Shown: positions 25,625 to 34,940, counted from the first letter of the stretch. The stretch is 64,000 nucleotides of DNA from Paramicrobacterium humi (GCF_900105715.1 NZ_FNRY01000001.1:2542001-2606000); one strand, 5' to 3'. The notes: generated by a model from the letters alone, not told the origin. Translations and numbers: made by a program.

Positions 25625-26227
25625 ATGGGAAGCTTCCTCGCGTGGATCGCCCACTCCGGGATCGTGCAGGGGATCATCATCGGCGCCGCACTGGCTTTCC
25701 TGACCGCCATTCTGATCCTCAACACGGTGATCAGGTCGATGACGACGACGGTCAACGGCTGGAGCGCAATCCGGGACTGCGGAATGCCTGGAAACGGCAT
25801 CCTCACGCGCGCCGCCTGTGCCAAGGCTCTGCCGATGGTGAACGTGTTCGAGGAAGCCGCATACTGGACCGCCGCGAGAGACAGCTCAAGGCGGCCGCTG
25901 ACCGGCCGGAACGCGTACGTGCTCCATTTCCCTGCGGGGGGACTCCCGCCGAACCACGCCTTCTGGTCGTTGACGGCGACCGATCCGGTCGGCTACGCGC
26001 CGAGCAGTCCGACTCGCCCGACGAGCGTGAGCGGCCGGTCCTCGCTCGCGGTGAATCGGGACGGCTCCCTGGATCTCTATCTCCAGGCCGCGGCGCCGAG
26101 AGGACGCGAGCGAAACTGGCTGCCGACGCCGGCCGGCAGGTTCAAGCTCATGCTTCGCGCCTATCTCCCGGGCGCCGCGATACTCGACGGCACGTACCGG
26201 GTGCCGGAAGTCGTCAGGTCGCCGTGA
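25625..26227 (+). CDS. DUF1214 domain membrane protein
   Basis: The 200-residue protein has one N-terminal helix (SGIVQGIIIGAALAFLTAILILNTVI). A DUF1214 domain follows: GRNAYVLHFPAGGLPPNHAFWSLTATD, SSLAVNRDGSLDLYLQ, NWLPTPAGRFKLMLRAYLPGAAILDGTYRVPEV. In other bacteria DUF1214 is the C-terminal half of DUF1254-DUF1214 proteins. Here the DUF1254-like half is a separate gene starting one base after this stop. The likely location is membrane-anchored, with the domain outside the cytoplasm. Function unknown. Confidence 0.82.
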   Translation: MGSFLAWIAHSGIVQGIIIGAALAFLTAILILNTVIRSMTTTVNGWSAIRDCGMPGNGILTRAACAKALPMVNVFEEAAYWTAARDSSRRPLTGRNAYVLHFPAGGLPPNHAFWSLTATDPVGYAPSSPTRPTSVSGRSSLAVNRDGSLDLYLQAAAPRGRERNWLPTPAGRFKLMLRAYLPGAAILDGTYRVPEVVRSP

Positions 26228-26228
26228 C

Positions 26229-26891
26229 ATGAATCGGCTCATCGTGAGGTACGGCTACCCGCTGACCGGCGTCATCCTCGTGATCTTCGCCTGGGTCGTC
26301 GTGCAGCGGGCGGCGCGCGGCTGGAACGAGATCATTCCTCTGGCTCTTGCGGCGGCGATCGTCTGGGCGATCGGCACACCGCTGTTCGTCTTCGCCTGGC
26401 CGCGAATCACCGTCGGCGGCTTCAAACGAGCGATCGTGCGGCGCGGACTCGGCGACGGTCCGATCCCCGTGAACACTCTGCAGGCCGCACGCGAGACCTC
26501 GTCGTCGGCCGCGACCGGGAGCCTGTTGACGACCGGCTCCGACGACCTCGTCTATGTCGCCGGCTGGCTCGACGTCCGACAGGAACCGCACGTGCTTCAC
26601 GTCCCCGACATGGCAGGCCGCTACTACAGCGTGCAGTTCACGGAGCCGTCAAGCGGCGCGAACGTCGCCTACGTCGGCACGCGGACGACGGGGGAGGGGG
26701 CCGGGGAGTACCTGCTCACGGGGCCCGGCTGGACGGGCGCCGTGCCGGCGGGAATGGCGCACCTCGCCCTTCCGTCTGCATCCGCGCTCGTGATCGGACG
26801 GATATTCTTCGCCGGAGATGACGACCTCGCGGCTGCCCGGGAACTCGCGCGGGGGATGCGACTGACGCCGCTCGGCGCGGCTGCGGGCTGA
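26229..26891 (+). CDS. DUF1254 domain membrane protein
   Basis: The 220-residue protein has two N-terminal helices (YPLTGVILVIFAWVVVQRA and IIPLALAAAIVWAIGTPLFVFAWP). A DUF1254-like segment follows: GSLLTTGSDDLVYVAGWLDVRQEPHVLHVPDMAGRYYSVQFTEP, GEYLLTGPGWTG. It begins one base after the DUF1214 gene, so both halves of what is usually one polypeptide are co-expressed, in reversed order. The stop lies next to the convergent TetR gene stop. Biochemical role unknown. Confidence 0.8.
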   Translation: MNRLIVRYGYPLTGVILVIFAWVVVQRAARGWNEIIPLALAAAIVWAIGTPLFVFAWPRITVGGFKRAIVRRGLGDGPIPVNTLQAARETSSSAATGSLLTTGSDDLVYVAGWLDVRQEPHVLHVPDMAGRYYSVQFTEPSSGANVAYVGTRTTGEGAGEYLLTGPGWTGAVPAGMAHLALPSASALVIGRIFFAGDDDLAAARELARGMRLTPLGAAAG

Positions 26892-26892
26892 C

Positions 26893-27486
26893 TCAGCTCG
26901 TGAGCGCGGCGAAGGCCATGCGCTCGAGCACCGCGCGAAGCTGACCCGGATCGAGGGTGTTTCGCGAATCGAGCGTGTGCGGCGTCGAGTTCATGAGCCC
27001 GAACGCCGCGTGCGCGCGAACGCGAAGGCGAGGCGTCGGCACCTCAGGCGTGAGGCGTTCGAGGACGCCGACCCACAGCTCGACATAGCGGCGCTGCAGC
27101 GAGCGCACCGTGTGCGCTTCGTCGGGCGCGAGAGAGTGCAGGTCGCGATCCTGAACGCGGATGACGTCGGGATTGTCGAGGGCGAAGTCCACGTGGAAGG
27201 CGATGAGGGCGTGCAGCGCCGCTTCATCGTCCTGCTCCCGGCGGGTCCTCCGCGTGCCGCCCTCGAGCAGCGCGGTGCTCACGTCGATGAGGATCTCGGC
27301 GAGGACGGCCTGCTTGCTGGAGAAATGCCGGTACACGGCCGGTCCGGACACGCCGACGGCGGCACCGAGCTCCTCCATCGATACGCCGTTGAACCCGCGT
27401 TCGGCGAACATGGCGGCGGCAGCGTCGAGGAGCGCGTCGCGGCGATGCAGCTTCGCTCCCGTGCGAGCGCCGGAGTGCTCCGACAT
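26893..27486 (-). CDS. TetR/AcrR family regulator, probable repressor of the adjacent acyl-CoA operon
   Basis: The 197-residue protein has a TetR helix-turn-helix at about residues 17-60 (ALLDAAAAMFAERGFNGVSMEELGAAVGVSGPAVYRHFSSKQAVL) and a helical ligand domain after it. It is divergent from the carboxylase operon, with two palindromic sites between them. A TetR regulator (Rv2506) also lies beside the similar mycobacterial cluster. An acyl-CoA ester is a plausible effector, but that is inference. The ATG at 27486 was chosen because AGGAGG lies 7 nt upstream; an earlier start at 27507 has none. Confidence 0.88.
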   Translation of the reverse strand: MSEHSGARTGAKLHRRDALLDAAAAMFAERGFNGVSMEELGAAVGVSGPAVYRHFSSKQAVLAEILIDVSTALLEGGTRRTRREQDDEAALHALIAFHVDFALDNPDVIRVQDRDLHSLAPDEAHTVRSLQRRYVELWVGVLERLTPEVPTPRLRVRAHAAFGLMNSTPHTLDSRNTLDPGQLRAVLERMAFAALTS

Positions 27487-27518
27487 CGCAAGCCTCCTCG
27501 TGCGCACTGGACAGTTGA

Positions 27519-27562
27519 GTTAATGAATACTAACCTGAGTGCTGTCGTTAATGTTCATTAAC
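27519..27562. promoter_or_regulatory. Twin TetR operator candidates
   Basis: GTTAATGAATACTAAC (27519-27534) and GTTAATGTTCATTAAC (27547-27562) are two versions of one 16-bp palindrome, 28 bp centre to centre, in the divergent space between the TetR gene and the carboxylase operon. The second copy is perfect. Confidence 0.75.
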
Positions 27563-27599
27563 AAGACGAGGTCCGGTCAGCGTCGACCGAGGGAGAGCA

Positions 27600-29207
27600 A
27601 TGCACACACTGACGAGCAGCGTCGACGCGGCCTCGCCCGAGGCCGCGCGAAACGCCGAAGCTCAACGCGACCTCGTCGCCGAGCTGCACGACCGGCTCGA
27701 TCGAGTGCGCCACGGCGGCTCCGAGCGCAGCCGGGAACGGCACCTCGCTCGCGGAAAGCTTCTGCCTCGCGACCGCATCGATCGGCTTCTGGACGAGGGC
27801 AGCCCGTTCCTCGAGGTCGCGCCGCTCGCGGCATCCGGCCTCTACGACGACGCGTCGCCCGGAGCGGGCGTCGTGGCGGGCATCGGGCTCGTGCACGGCC
27901 GGCACGTCATGGTCATCTGCAACGACGCGACCGTCAAAGGCGGCACGTACTACCCGATGACGGTGAAGAAGCACTTGCGGGCCCAGGAGATCGCGTTCGA
28001 GAACCGCCTCCCGTGCATCAGCCTCGTCGACTCCGGAGGCGCGTTCCTGCCGATGCAGGACGAGGTGTTTCCCGACCGGGAGCACTTCGGGCGCATCTTC
28101 TACAACCAGGCGCGCATGTCGGCCGCCGGAATCCCGCAGATCGCTGCCGTTCTCGGCTCGTGCACGGCGGGCGGCGCGTACGTGCCGGCGATGAGCGACG
28201 AGACGGTCATCGTGCGCGGGCAGGGCACGATCTTCCTCGGCGGCCCACCGCTCGTGAAGGCGGCCACAGGCGAGGTCGTGACCGCGGAAGAGCTCGGCGG
28301 AGGGGACGTGCACGCGCGCATCAGCGGCGTCACCGACCACCTCGCCGAGGACGACGATGACGCCCTCCGCATCGTGCGCGACATCGTCCTGACGCTGCCC
28401 GCCCCGGCCGGGCCCGTGTGGGAGGTTCGCGAGTCTCGAGATCCCGTCGTGCCGCCCGACGAGCTGTACGCCGCCGTGCCCACCGACCTCCAAGTGCCGT
28501 ACGACGTGCGCGAGGTGATCGCGCGCCTCGTGGACGGCAGCGAGTTCCACGAGTTCAAGCGCGAGTACGGTGAGACGCTCGTCACCGGTTTCGCGCACGT
28601 GCACGGCCACCCGGTCGGCATCGTCGCCAACAACGGAGTGCTGTTCTCGGAATCGGCGCTCAAGGGCGCCCACTTCATCGAGCTGTGCGACCAGCGGGGC
28701 ATCCCGCTGCTCTTCCTGCAGAACATCTCGGGGTTCATGGTCGGCCGCGACTATGAGGCCGGCGGCATCGCGAAGCACGGGGCCAAGATGGTGACGGCCG
28801 TCGCGACGACGCGCGTGCCGAAGCTCACCGTCGTGATCGGCGGCTCGTTCGGCGCGGGCAACTACTCCATGTGCGGCCGCGCCTACTCGCCGCGGTTCCT
28901 CTGGATGTGGCCCGCCTCGCGCGTCTCGGTGATGGGCGGCCCGCAGGCCGCCGGCGTTCTCGCGACGGTGAAGCGCGACGGGATGACCTCGCGCGGCGAG
29001 GAGTGGTCAGCCGACGACGAAGAAGCCTTCCGCGCGCCCATCCGCGACCAGTACGAACGGCAGGGCAGCCCGTACTACTCCACAGCGCGGCTCTGGGATG
29101 ACGGCATCATCGATCCCGCCGACACGCGAACGGTGCTCGGCCTCGCGCTCGACGTGTGCGCGCGGGTTCCGCTCGCCGAGCCGGGCTTCGGCCTGTTCAG
29201 GATGTGA
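27600..29207 (+). CDS. accD1: Acyl-CoA carboxylase beta subunit (methylcrotonyl-CoA carboxylase type)
   Basis: The 535-residue carboxyltransferase transfers carboxyl from biotin to an acyl-CoA. N-domain blocks: [45 protein letters not shown] and [34 protein letters not shown]. The C-domain has [24 protein letters not shown] and [31 protein letters not shown]. These sequences match methylcrotonyl-CoA carboxylase beta more than propionyl-CoA carboxylase. It is the first gene of an operon with the alpha subunit, acyl-CoA dehydrogenase, MaoC and CitE genes. The TetR operators lie about 40 nt upstream. Confidence 0.9.
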   Translation: MHTLTSSVDAASPEAARNAEAQRDLVAELHDRLDRVRHGGSERSRERHLARGKLLPRDRIDRLLDEGSPFLEVAPLAASGLYDDASPGAGVVAGIGLVHGRHVMVICNDATVKGGTYYPMTVKKHLRAQEIAFENRLPCISLVDSGGAFLPMQDEVFPDREHFGRIFYNQARMSAAGIPQIAAVLGSCTAGGAYVPAMSDETVIVRGQGTIFLGGPPLVKAATGEVVTAEELGGGDVHARISGVTDHLAEDDDDALRIVRDIVLTLPAPAGPVWEVRESRDPVVPPDELYAAVPTDLQVPYDVREVIARLVDGSEFHEFKREYGETLVTGFAHVHGHPVGIVANNGVLFSESALKGAHFIELCDQRGIPLLFLQNISGFMVGRDYEAGGIAKHGAKMVTAVATTRVPKLTVVIGGSFGAGNYSMCGRAYSPRFLWMWPASRVSVMGGPQAAGVLATVKRDGMTSRGEEWSADDEEAFRAPIRDQYERQGSPYYSTARLWDDGIIDPADTRTVLGLALDVCARVPLAEPGFGLFRM

Positions 29208-29212
29208 GGAAG

Positions 29213-31264
29213 ATGTTCACGACCGTCCTCGTCGCCAACCGCGGAGAGATCGCACGCCGCGTGATCCGCACGCTGCGCCGCATGGGCATCCGTTCTGTCG
29301 CCGTGTACAGCGATGCGGATGCCGCTGAGCCGCACGTGCGCGAGGCCGACGTCGCGGTGCGCCTCGGCCCCGCGCGCCCCGCGGAGAGCTACCTCAACAT
29401 CGCGCGCATCGTCGATGCGGCTGTGCGCGCCGGCGCGGAGGCGATCCACCCCGGATACGGGTTCCTCTCCGAGAACGCCGCATTCGCGCAGGCCGTCTCG
29501 GACGCTGGGCTGGTGTTCATCGGCCCGGGCGTCGAGGCCCTCGAGGTCATGGGCGACAAGATCCGCGCCAAGCAGCGCGTCACCCGCGACGGCGTGCCGG
29601 TCATCCCCGGCATCGCGGAGCCCGGTCTCGATGACGACGCGCTCACAGCGGCCGCCGCGCAGATCGGCTATCCCGTGCTCATCAAGCCGTCAGCGGGCGG
29701 AGGCGGGAAAGGCATGCTCGACGTGTCGGACCCGAGTGAGCTGCCCGAGGCGCTGCGGGCCGCGCGCCGGGTCGCGGCCACGGCGTTCGGCGACGACACG
29801 CTCTTCCTCGAACGCCTCGTCACCGCGCCACGGCACATCGAGGTGCAAGTGCTCGCCGACGAGCACGGCCGCGTCATCCATCTGGGTGAGCGCGAATGCT
29901 CCCTGCAGCGCCGGCACCAGAAGGTGATCGAGGAAGCGCCGTCGCCCCTCATCGACGAGGACACGCGCGAGCGCATCGGCGCCGCCGCGTGCGCCGTCGC
30001 GCGCAGCGTCGACTACCGCGGCGCCGGCACCGTCGAATTCCTCGTCTCCGCCGAACAGCCCGGGGAGTTCTTCTTCATGGAGATGAACACTCGACTGCAG
30101 GTGGAGCACCCGGTGACCGAGCTCGTCACCGGCATCGACATCGTCGAGCAGCAGCTGCGCATCGCCGCGGGGGAGCCGCTCGCCGTCGAGCAGGAGCAGA
30201 TCCGCCTGTCCGGGCACGCCGTCGAAGCGCGTGTGTACGCCGAGGACGACCAGTTCCTCCCGCAGGCCGGGCGTGTGCTCGAGCTCCGCCTCCCCGACGA
30301 GGTCCGCGTCGACAGCGGCATCGCCGGCGGCAGCGTCATCGGCGGGGACTACGACCCGATGCTCGCGAAGATCATCGCGCACGCCGGCACGAGAGAGCAC
30401 GCGTTCGCCGCCCTCGCCCGAGCCCTCGAGCGAACGGTCGTGCTCGGCGTGACGACGAACACCCGGTTCCTGCACGGACTCGTCACCGATCCCGGCGTGC
30501 TCAGCGGCGACTTCGACACCACGACGATCGACCGCCGGATCGCAGAACGCGCACCTGCGGAGGTGCCCGAGACGACGTGGCGGGCCGCCGCGCTGGCGCT
30601 GCACGCCGACGCCTGGCGCTCCGCCCCGACCGACTCCGTCTGGGCGGCGCCGACCGGCTGGCGTCTGGGCGGCGCCCCGCGAGGCATCGACTATCGGCTG
30701 AGCTGCGACGGCGAGGAGCGCACGCTGCGCGTGGCCGGGCGCCCCGAAGCGGCATCCGTCGACTCCTCTCCCGCCGCGTGCCGCGCCGTCGACGGCGCCC
30801 TGCTCGTGCACATCGACGGGCTCACGACGACGATAGAAGCCGCGCGCGACGATGACGTGCTGTGGCTGCACGACGGGCACGGCGCGCGCGCCTTCAGAAT
30901 CATCGACCGGGACGCCGCAACGGCCCACGCCCGCGGCGCCGCCGACGACGCGGCGCCCGAATTGCGCTCGCCCATGCCCGGAACGGTCGTCGCCGTCGCA
31001 GCCGACGACGGGACGCACGTGGCCGAGGGGGACACGATCCTCGTCATCGAGGCGATGAAGATGGAGCATCGCATCACGGCCCCGCGCGCCGGCCGGGTGG
31101 ACCTGCACGTCGGGCACGGGCAAGCGGTCGCGCGCGATGCGGTCGTTGCGACGGTGGTTCCCGACGACCAGGAGACGTCCGACGAACGGGGGAGAGCCGA
31201 ACCCGGCGATCATCCCGCCCCGACACCTCACGAAGGAGATCAGAGTGAACATCGAACTCGATGA
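29213..31264 (+). CDS. accA1: Acyl-CoA carboxylase alpha subunit (biotin carboxylase and biotin carrier)
   Basis: The 683-residue protein has a biotin carboxylase N-terminus (VLVANRGEIARRVIRTLRRMGIRSVAVYSDAD, HPGYGFLSENAAFA), an ATP-grasp domain with the glycine-rich loop PSAGGGGKGM, and EMNTRLQVEHPVTE. A C-terminal biotinyl domain carries IEAMKMEHRI with biotinyl-lysine K616. It carboxylates its own biotin with bicarbonate and ATP for the beta subunit. The ATG at 29213 follows GAGGA, 5 nt after the beta-subunit stop. Its 3' end overlaps the acyl-CoA dehydrogenase start by 20 bases. Confidence 0.93.
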   Translation: MFTTVLVANRGEIARRVIRTLRRMGIRSVAVYSDADAAEPHVREADVAVRLGPARPAESYLNIARIVDAAVRAGAEAIHPGYGFLSENAAFAQAVSDAGLVFIGPGVEALEVMGDKIRAKQRVTRDGVPVIPGIAEPGLDDDALTAAAAQIGYPVLIKPSAGGGGKGMLDVSDPSELPEALRAARRVAATAFGDDTLFLERLVTAPRHIEVQVLADEHGRVIHLGERECSLQRRHQKVIEEAPSPLIDEDTRERIGAAACAVARSVDYRGAGTVEFLVSAEQPGEFFFMEMNTRLQVEHPVTELVTGIDIVEQQLRIAAGEPLAVEQEQIRLSGHAVEARVYAEDDQFLPQAGRVLELRLPDEVRVDSGIAGGSVIGGDYDPMLAKIIAHAGTREHAFAALARALERTVVLGVTTNTRFLHGLVTDPGVLSGDFDTTTIDRRIAERAPAEVPETTWRAAALALHADAWRSAPTDSVWAAPTGWRLGGAPRGIDYRLSCDGEERTLRVAGRPEAASVDSSPAACRAVDGALLVHIDGLTTTIEAARDDDVLWLHDGHGARAFRIIDRDAATAHARGAADDAAPELRSPMPGTVVAVAADDGTHVAEGDTILVIEAMKMEHRITAPRAGRVDLHVGHGQAVARDAVVATVVPDDQETSDERGRAEPGDHPAPTPHEGDQSEHRTR

Positions 31265-32411
31265 CGAGCACCTCGCACTCGCCGAGAAGGTGCGCGACTT
31301 CGCCGACACCGTCGTCGCGCCGGCCGCCTACGAATACGACACGCAGCGCCGCCTGCCGATGGAGATCATCGCGCAGATGGGGGAGATGGGGCTGTTCGGC
31401 CTTCCGTTCCCCGTCGAGTACGGCGGTCAGGGAAAGGACTACCTGTCCCTGTGCCTCGCGGTGGAGCAGCTCTCGCGGGTCGACCAGTCCATCGGCGTCA
31501 CGCTCGAGGCGGGCATCGGTCTCGGAGTCATGCCCGTGTACCGATTCGGCACGGACGCACAGAAGGAGCGCTTCCTGCCCGGCCTCACGTCGGGAGCGGA
31601 GCTCGCCGCCTTCGGTCTCACCGAGGCGAACGCGGGCTCGGACGCGCGCGCGACCCAGACGACAGCGGACCTCGTCGACGGCGAGTGGGTCATCAACGGC
31701 TCGAAGCAGTTCATCACGAACTCGGGAACGCCCATCACCTCCCTCGTCACCGTCACCGCCGTGACCGGCCGCCGCGTGTCCTCGTCCGGCGTCGAGGGAC
31801 CCGAGCTGTCCACGATCCTCGTGCCGACGCCCGCCGAGGGCTTCACCGTTCTGCCCTCCTACGACAAGGTCGGCTGGCACACCTCCGACACGCATCCGCT
31901 GCGCTTCGAGAACGTGACGGTGCCCGAGGAGAACCTGCTCGGCGAACGCGGGCGCGGCTACGCGAACTTCCTGAGCGTTCTCGACGAAGGGCGCGTCGCT
32001 TTCGCCGCATTGTGCACGGGCGTTGCGCAAGGCTGCCTCGAGCAGGCGCTCGCGTACGCGAAGAAGCGCATCGTCTTCGGCGCACCGATCGGCGACAACC
32101 AGCACATCGCGTTCACGATCGCCCGCATGGAGGCGCGCACGCACGCTGCGCGCATGTCGTACTACAACGCCTGCTCGCTGCTCATGGCCGGCAAGCCGTT
32201 CAAGAAGGAGGCGTCGATAGCGAAGCTCACGGCGAGCGAGGCGGCGGTCGCGAACGCGCACGATGCGAGCCACATCTGGGGCGGCTACGGGTTCCTCAAC
32301 GAGAACGCCGTCGGGCGCCATTTCCGCGACTCCAAGATCCTCGAAGTCGGGGAGGGAACGACAGAAGTTCAGCTCATGATCATCGCTCGCGAGCTCGGGC
32401 TCGTACACTGA
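31245..32411 (+). CDS. Acyl-CoA dehydrogenase (isovaleryl-CoA dehydrogenase candidate)
   Basis: The 388-residue FAD enzyme has an N-terminal helical domain (MGEMGLFGLPFPVEYGGQGKDYLSLCLAVEQLSRVDQSIGV), a middle beta domain (AFGLTEANAGSDARATQTTA) and a C-terminal helical domain (HIWGGYGFLNENAVGRHFRDSKILEVGEGTTEVQLMIIARELG). The glutamate in the GEGTTE segment is at the catalytic-base position of most acyl-CoA dehydrogenases; isovaleryl-CoA dehydrogenase keeps its base on another helix, so the exact acyl substrate is open. The operon points to the leucine pathway (compare fadE19). Start GTG at 31245 with AAGGAG upstream, overlapping accA1. Confidence 0.87.
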   Translation: MNIELDDEHLALAEKVRDFADTVVAPAAYEYDTQRRLPMEIIAQMGEMGLFGLPFPVEYGGQGKDYLSLCLAVEQLSRVDQSIGVTLEAGIGLGVMPVYRFGTDAQKERFLPGLTSGAELAAFGLTEANAGSDARATQTTADLVDGEWVINGSKQFITNSGTPITSLVTVTAVTGRRVSSSGVEGPELSTILVPTPAEGFTVLPSYDKVGWHTSDTHPLRFENVTVPEENLLGERGRGYANFLSVLDEGRVAFAALCTGVAQGCLEQALAYAKKRIVFGAPIGDNQHIAFTIARMEARTHAARMSYYNACSLLMAGKPFKKEASIAKLTASEAAVANAHDASHIWGGYGFLNENAVGRHFRDSKILEVGEGTTEVQLMIIARELGLVH

Positions 32412-32426
32412 GAAGTGGAGGCGGCA

Positions 32427-32906
32427 ATGGAGCGTCGTGACATCGTTCAACGCGGGCTCTTCTTCGAGGAGTTCGACGAATCCGCGCGCTATCTGCACCG
32501 GCCGGGCCGAACGCTGACCGAGGCCGACAACGTGCTGTTCACGACCTTGACGATGAACACCCAGTCGCTTCACCTCGATGCCGCGTGGAGCGCCGGCCAG
32601 CCGTTCGGCGAGCGGCTCGTGAACTCCATGCTCACGCTCTCCACGCTCGTGGGGATGTCGGTCGCCCAGCTCACGCAAGGCACGATCGTCGCGAACCTCG
32701 GCTTCGAGAAGATCGCGTTCCCCGCTCCCGTGCACCACGGCGACACGCTCTACGGCGAGACCGTCGTCACGGCCAAACGGCTCTCCGCCTCGCGCCCGGG
32801 GCAGGGGATCGTGACGCTCGAGCACACCGGGCGCAATCAGGACGGCGAGATCGTCGCGACGGCCGTGCGCGCGAGCCTCGTCTGGTGCGAAGGAGCAATG
32901 CCATGA
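32427..32906 (+). CDS. MaoC family dehydratase / hydratase
   Basis: The 159-residue single hot-dog-fold protein has YLHRPGRTLTEADNVLFTTLTMNTQSLHLD (D and H of the hydratase active site), GERLVNSMLTLSTLVGMSV, and TGRNQDGEIVATAVRASLVW. MaoC proteins hydrate enoyl-CoA or itaconyl-CoA-like substrates. Its position between the acyl-CoA dehydrogenase and the CitE-like gene matches Rv2499c in M. tuberculosis. The ATG at 32427 was chosen after GGAGG; a GTG at 32415 would add four residues. The stop overlaps the CitE start (ATGA). Confidence 0.85.
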   Translation: MERRDIVQRGLFFEEFDESARYLHRPGRTLTEADNVLFTTLTMNTQSLHLDAAWSAGQPFGERLVNSMLTLSTLVGMSVAQLTQGTIVANLGFEKIAFPAPVHHGDTLYGETVVTAKRLSASRPGQGIVTLEHTGRNQDGEIVATAVRASLVWCEGAMP

Positions 32907-33712
32907 CATTCGGAATGGGCCCGGCGCTGCTGTTCTGCCCCGCCGACAGGCCCGATCGCTTCGAGAAGGCCGCCGAGCGAGCGGACGCCGTCATCCTCGA
33001 CCTCGAGGACGGCGTCGACCCCGCCGCCCGCGCTGACGCCCGAGAGGCGCTGCGCGCGAGCTCCCTCGCGCCCGAGCGTACGATCGTGCGCGTCAACCCG
33101 GCGGACACCGCCGACTTCGCGCACGACCTCGACGCCGTCAGGGCGACGGGGTACCGCACGCTCATGCTGGCCAAGACGGAGCGTGCAGACCAGGTCGAGC
33201 GCCTCGCCGGATTCCGCGTCGTCGCCCTGTGCGAGACCGCGAAGGGCATCATGGTCGCCGAGCGGCTCGCGCAGATGTCGCTCGTCGTCGCCCTCATGTG
33301 GGGAGCCGAGGATCTCGTGGCCTCGCTCGGCGGAAGCGGAAGCCGTCGCCCCGACGGACGCTATCGCGACGTCGCCGCCCACGCACGGGCCCGCGTGCTG
33401 CTCGCGGCGGGCTCCGCCGGCAAGGCCGCTATCGACGCCGTGCATCTCGACATCGACGACCGAACGGGGCTTGAGGTCGAAGTCGAGGACGCGGCAGCGT
33501 CGGGCTTCGCGGCGACCGCGTGCATCCACCCGAGCCAGGTGCCCGTCATCCGCGACGGCTACCGGCCGACGCCGGCCCAGATCGCCGACGCGACGGCGCT
33601 CCTCGACGCCGCCGCAGGCCACACCGGGGCGTTCCGCTACGACGGCCGCATGGTCGATACTCCCGTGCTGCGACACGCCGAGCACGTTGTTCGACGCGCC
33701 CACGCCGGCTGA
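32903..33712 (+). CDS. CitE-like (HpcH/HpaI family) beta-hydroxyacyl-CoA lyase
   Basis: The 269-residue TIM-barrel protein has LLFCPADRPDRFEKAAERADAVILDLEDGVDP near the N-terminus, where the DLEDGV block binds Mg2+. It continues with RTIVRVNP, FRVVALCETAKGIMVAERLA, LMWGAEDLVASLGG and FAATACIHPSQVPVI. It is a stand-alone CitE with no citrate-lyase partners. The M. tuberculosis homologue in the same gene order, Rv2498c, acts in leucine and itaconate degradation, cleaving branched hydroxyacyl-CoAs such as citramalyl-CoA. AAGGAG precedes the ATGA overlap with MaoC. It is the last gene of the operon. Confidence 0.87.
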   Translation: MTFGMGPALLFCPADRPDRFEKAAERADAVILDLEDGVDPAARADAREALRASSLAPERTIVRVNPADTADFAHDLDAVRATGYRTLMLAKTERADQVERLAGFRVVALCETAKGIMVAERLAQMSLVVALMWGAEDLVASLGGSGSRRPDGRYRDVAAHARARVLLAAGSAGKAAIDAVHLDIDDRTGLEVEVEDAAASGFAATACIHPSQVPVIRDGYRPTPAQIADATALLDAAAGHTGAFRYDGRMVDTPVLRHAEHVVRRAHAG

Positions 33713-33865
33713 GCGCGCGAAAGTGTCACGAGTGAGAGCGGGCACGGCGTGGATACAGCAGATCGCGACGCCACCTCCTATGGTCGAAGCACGGCACCAG
33801 CGGATGCCGTGCCCACGCCCGACGGCAATGCGGCCCCGGGCGATGCACCACGGGGGAGGGCGGAC

Positions 33866-34906
33866 ATGCCGGTCACGCAGCACAGCCGGGAGATCGACAG
33901 CGCGAGCCTGAACCGGGGGCCGGGCGACCCGTCGCGCGAGCAGCATCCGTCCCTTCCGATTCCCGTGCAGTCCGGTGCCCGGCCGGCGCCGCGCCGCGAG
34001 CTCGCGGGCATCACAGGCGGCGTCTTCCCGCTCGCCCTCGGCGGAAGCGTGTTCGGCTGGACCGCGAGCGCCGAGGACACCGTCGCGATACTCGATCGCT
34101 ACGCCGCGCTCGGCGGCAACTTCATCGACACCGCCGACAGCTACTCGGGCGGGCTCAGCGAAGTGCAGATCGGCGCGTGGATGCGGCACCGGCGCAATCG
34201 CGACCACATCGTCGTCGCGACCAAGATCGGCAGGCACGCGGACTACCCCGGGCTCGCCCGGCAGAACGTGATCGCCGCCGTCGACGCGAGCCTCGAACGG
34301 CTCGGCACCGACCGCATCGACCTGCTCTACCTGCACCGCGACGACCCCACGGTTCCGCTCGAGAGCACGCTGAGCGCCGTGCGGGAGCTCATGGCCGCGG
34401 GAAAGGTTCTCTCCCTCGGGGCGTCGGACTTCCCGGCGGAGCGCCTCGTGCAGGCCCGCGTGCTCGCCGCGGCCGGATATCCGCGCATCACGGCGTACGA
34501 GACGGAGTACAGTCTCGTGAACCGGCGCAGCTTCGAAGGCGACCGCGCACTCGTCGCGCGCGGCCAGGGCCTCGCCGTCATGCCGTACTTCGCGCTCGCG
34601 AGCGGCTACCTCACGGGCAAGTACCGCTCGCGAGCCGACTTCCACGGCAGCACGCGCGAGTCACGCGCCGAGGAGCACTTCACCCGCAGGGGGCGCCGCG
34701 TCCTCCGAGCTCTCGACGAGATCGCTGCCGCCGCCTCCTCGACGCCCGCGACAGTGGCTCTCGCCTGGCTGCTGCACCAGCCGGGCGTGCTCGCTCCCGT
34801 CGTGAGCGCTTCGCACCCCGAGCAGGTCGACGCGCTCGCGGCATCCGTTCACCTCACCCTCGAGAACGAGCAGCTTCACGAACTCGACCGGGCCTCCCGC
34901 AGCTGA
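33866..34906 (+). CDS. Aldo/keto reductase family protein
   Basis: The 346-residue TIM-barrel NADPH-dependent oxidoreductase of the YajO/Tas-like group has FPLALGGSVFGWTASAEDTVAILDRYAALGGNFIDTADSYSGGLSEVQIGAWM (catalytic D and Y), VVATKIG (K), and RIDLLYLHRDDPTVPLE (H), so the Asp-Tyr-Lys-His tetrad is complete. The C-terminus has LAWLLHQPGVLAPVVSASHPEQVD. The ATG at 33866 follows GGGGGAGG. The first 50 or so residues form an unusual hydrophilic extension. A GTG at 33749 would extend it by a further 39 residues. Substrate unknown. Confidence 0.85.
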   Translation: MPVTQHSREIDSASLNRGPGDPSREQHPSLPIPVQSGARPAPRRELAGITGGVFPLALGGSVFGWTASAEDTVAILDRYAALGGNFIDTADSYSGGLSEVQIGAWMRHRRNRDHIVVATKIGRHADYPGLARQNVIAAVDASLERLGTDRIDLLYLHRDDPTVPLESTLSAVRELMAAGKVLSLGASDFPAERLVQARVLAAAGYPRITAYETEYSLVNRRSFEGDRALVARGQGLAVMPYFALASGYLTGKYRSRADFHGSTRESRAEEHFTRRGRRVLRALDEIAAAASSTPATVALAWLLHQPGVLAPVVSASHPEQVDALAASVHLTLENEQLHELDRASRS

Positions 34907-34940
34907 TCGTCGTGTCGGCGGCTCGACTAGGCTGGTCATG

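Noticed and set aside
29690-32909. Long minus-strand open frames opposite the carboxylase, dehydrogenase and MaoC genes
   Set aside because: The plus-strand genes have complete catalytic motifs; the antisense frames do not resemble proteins.
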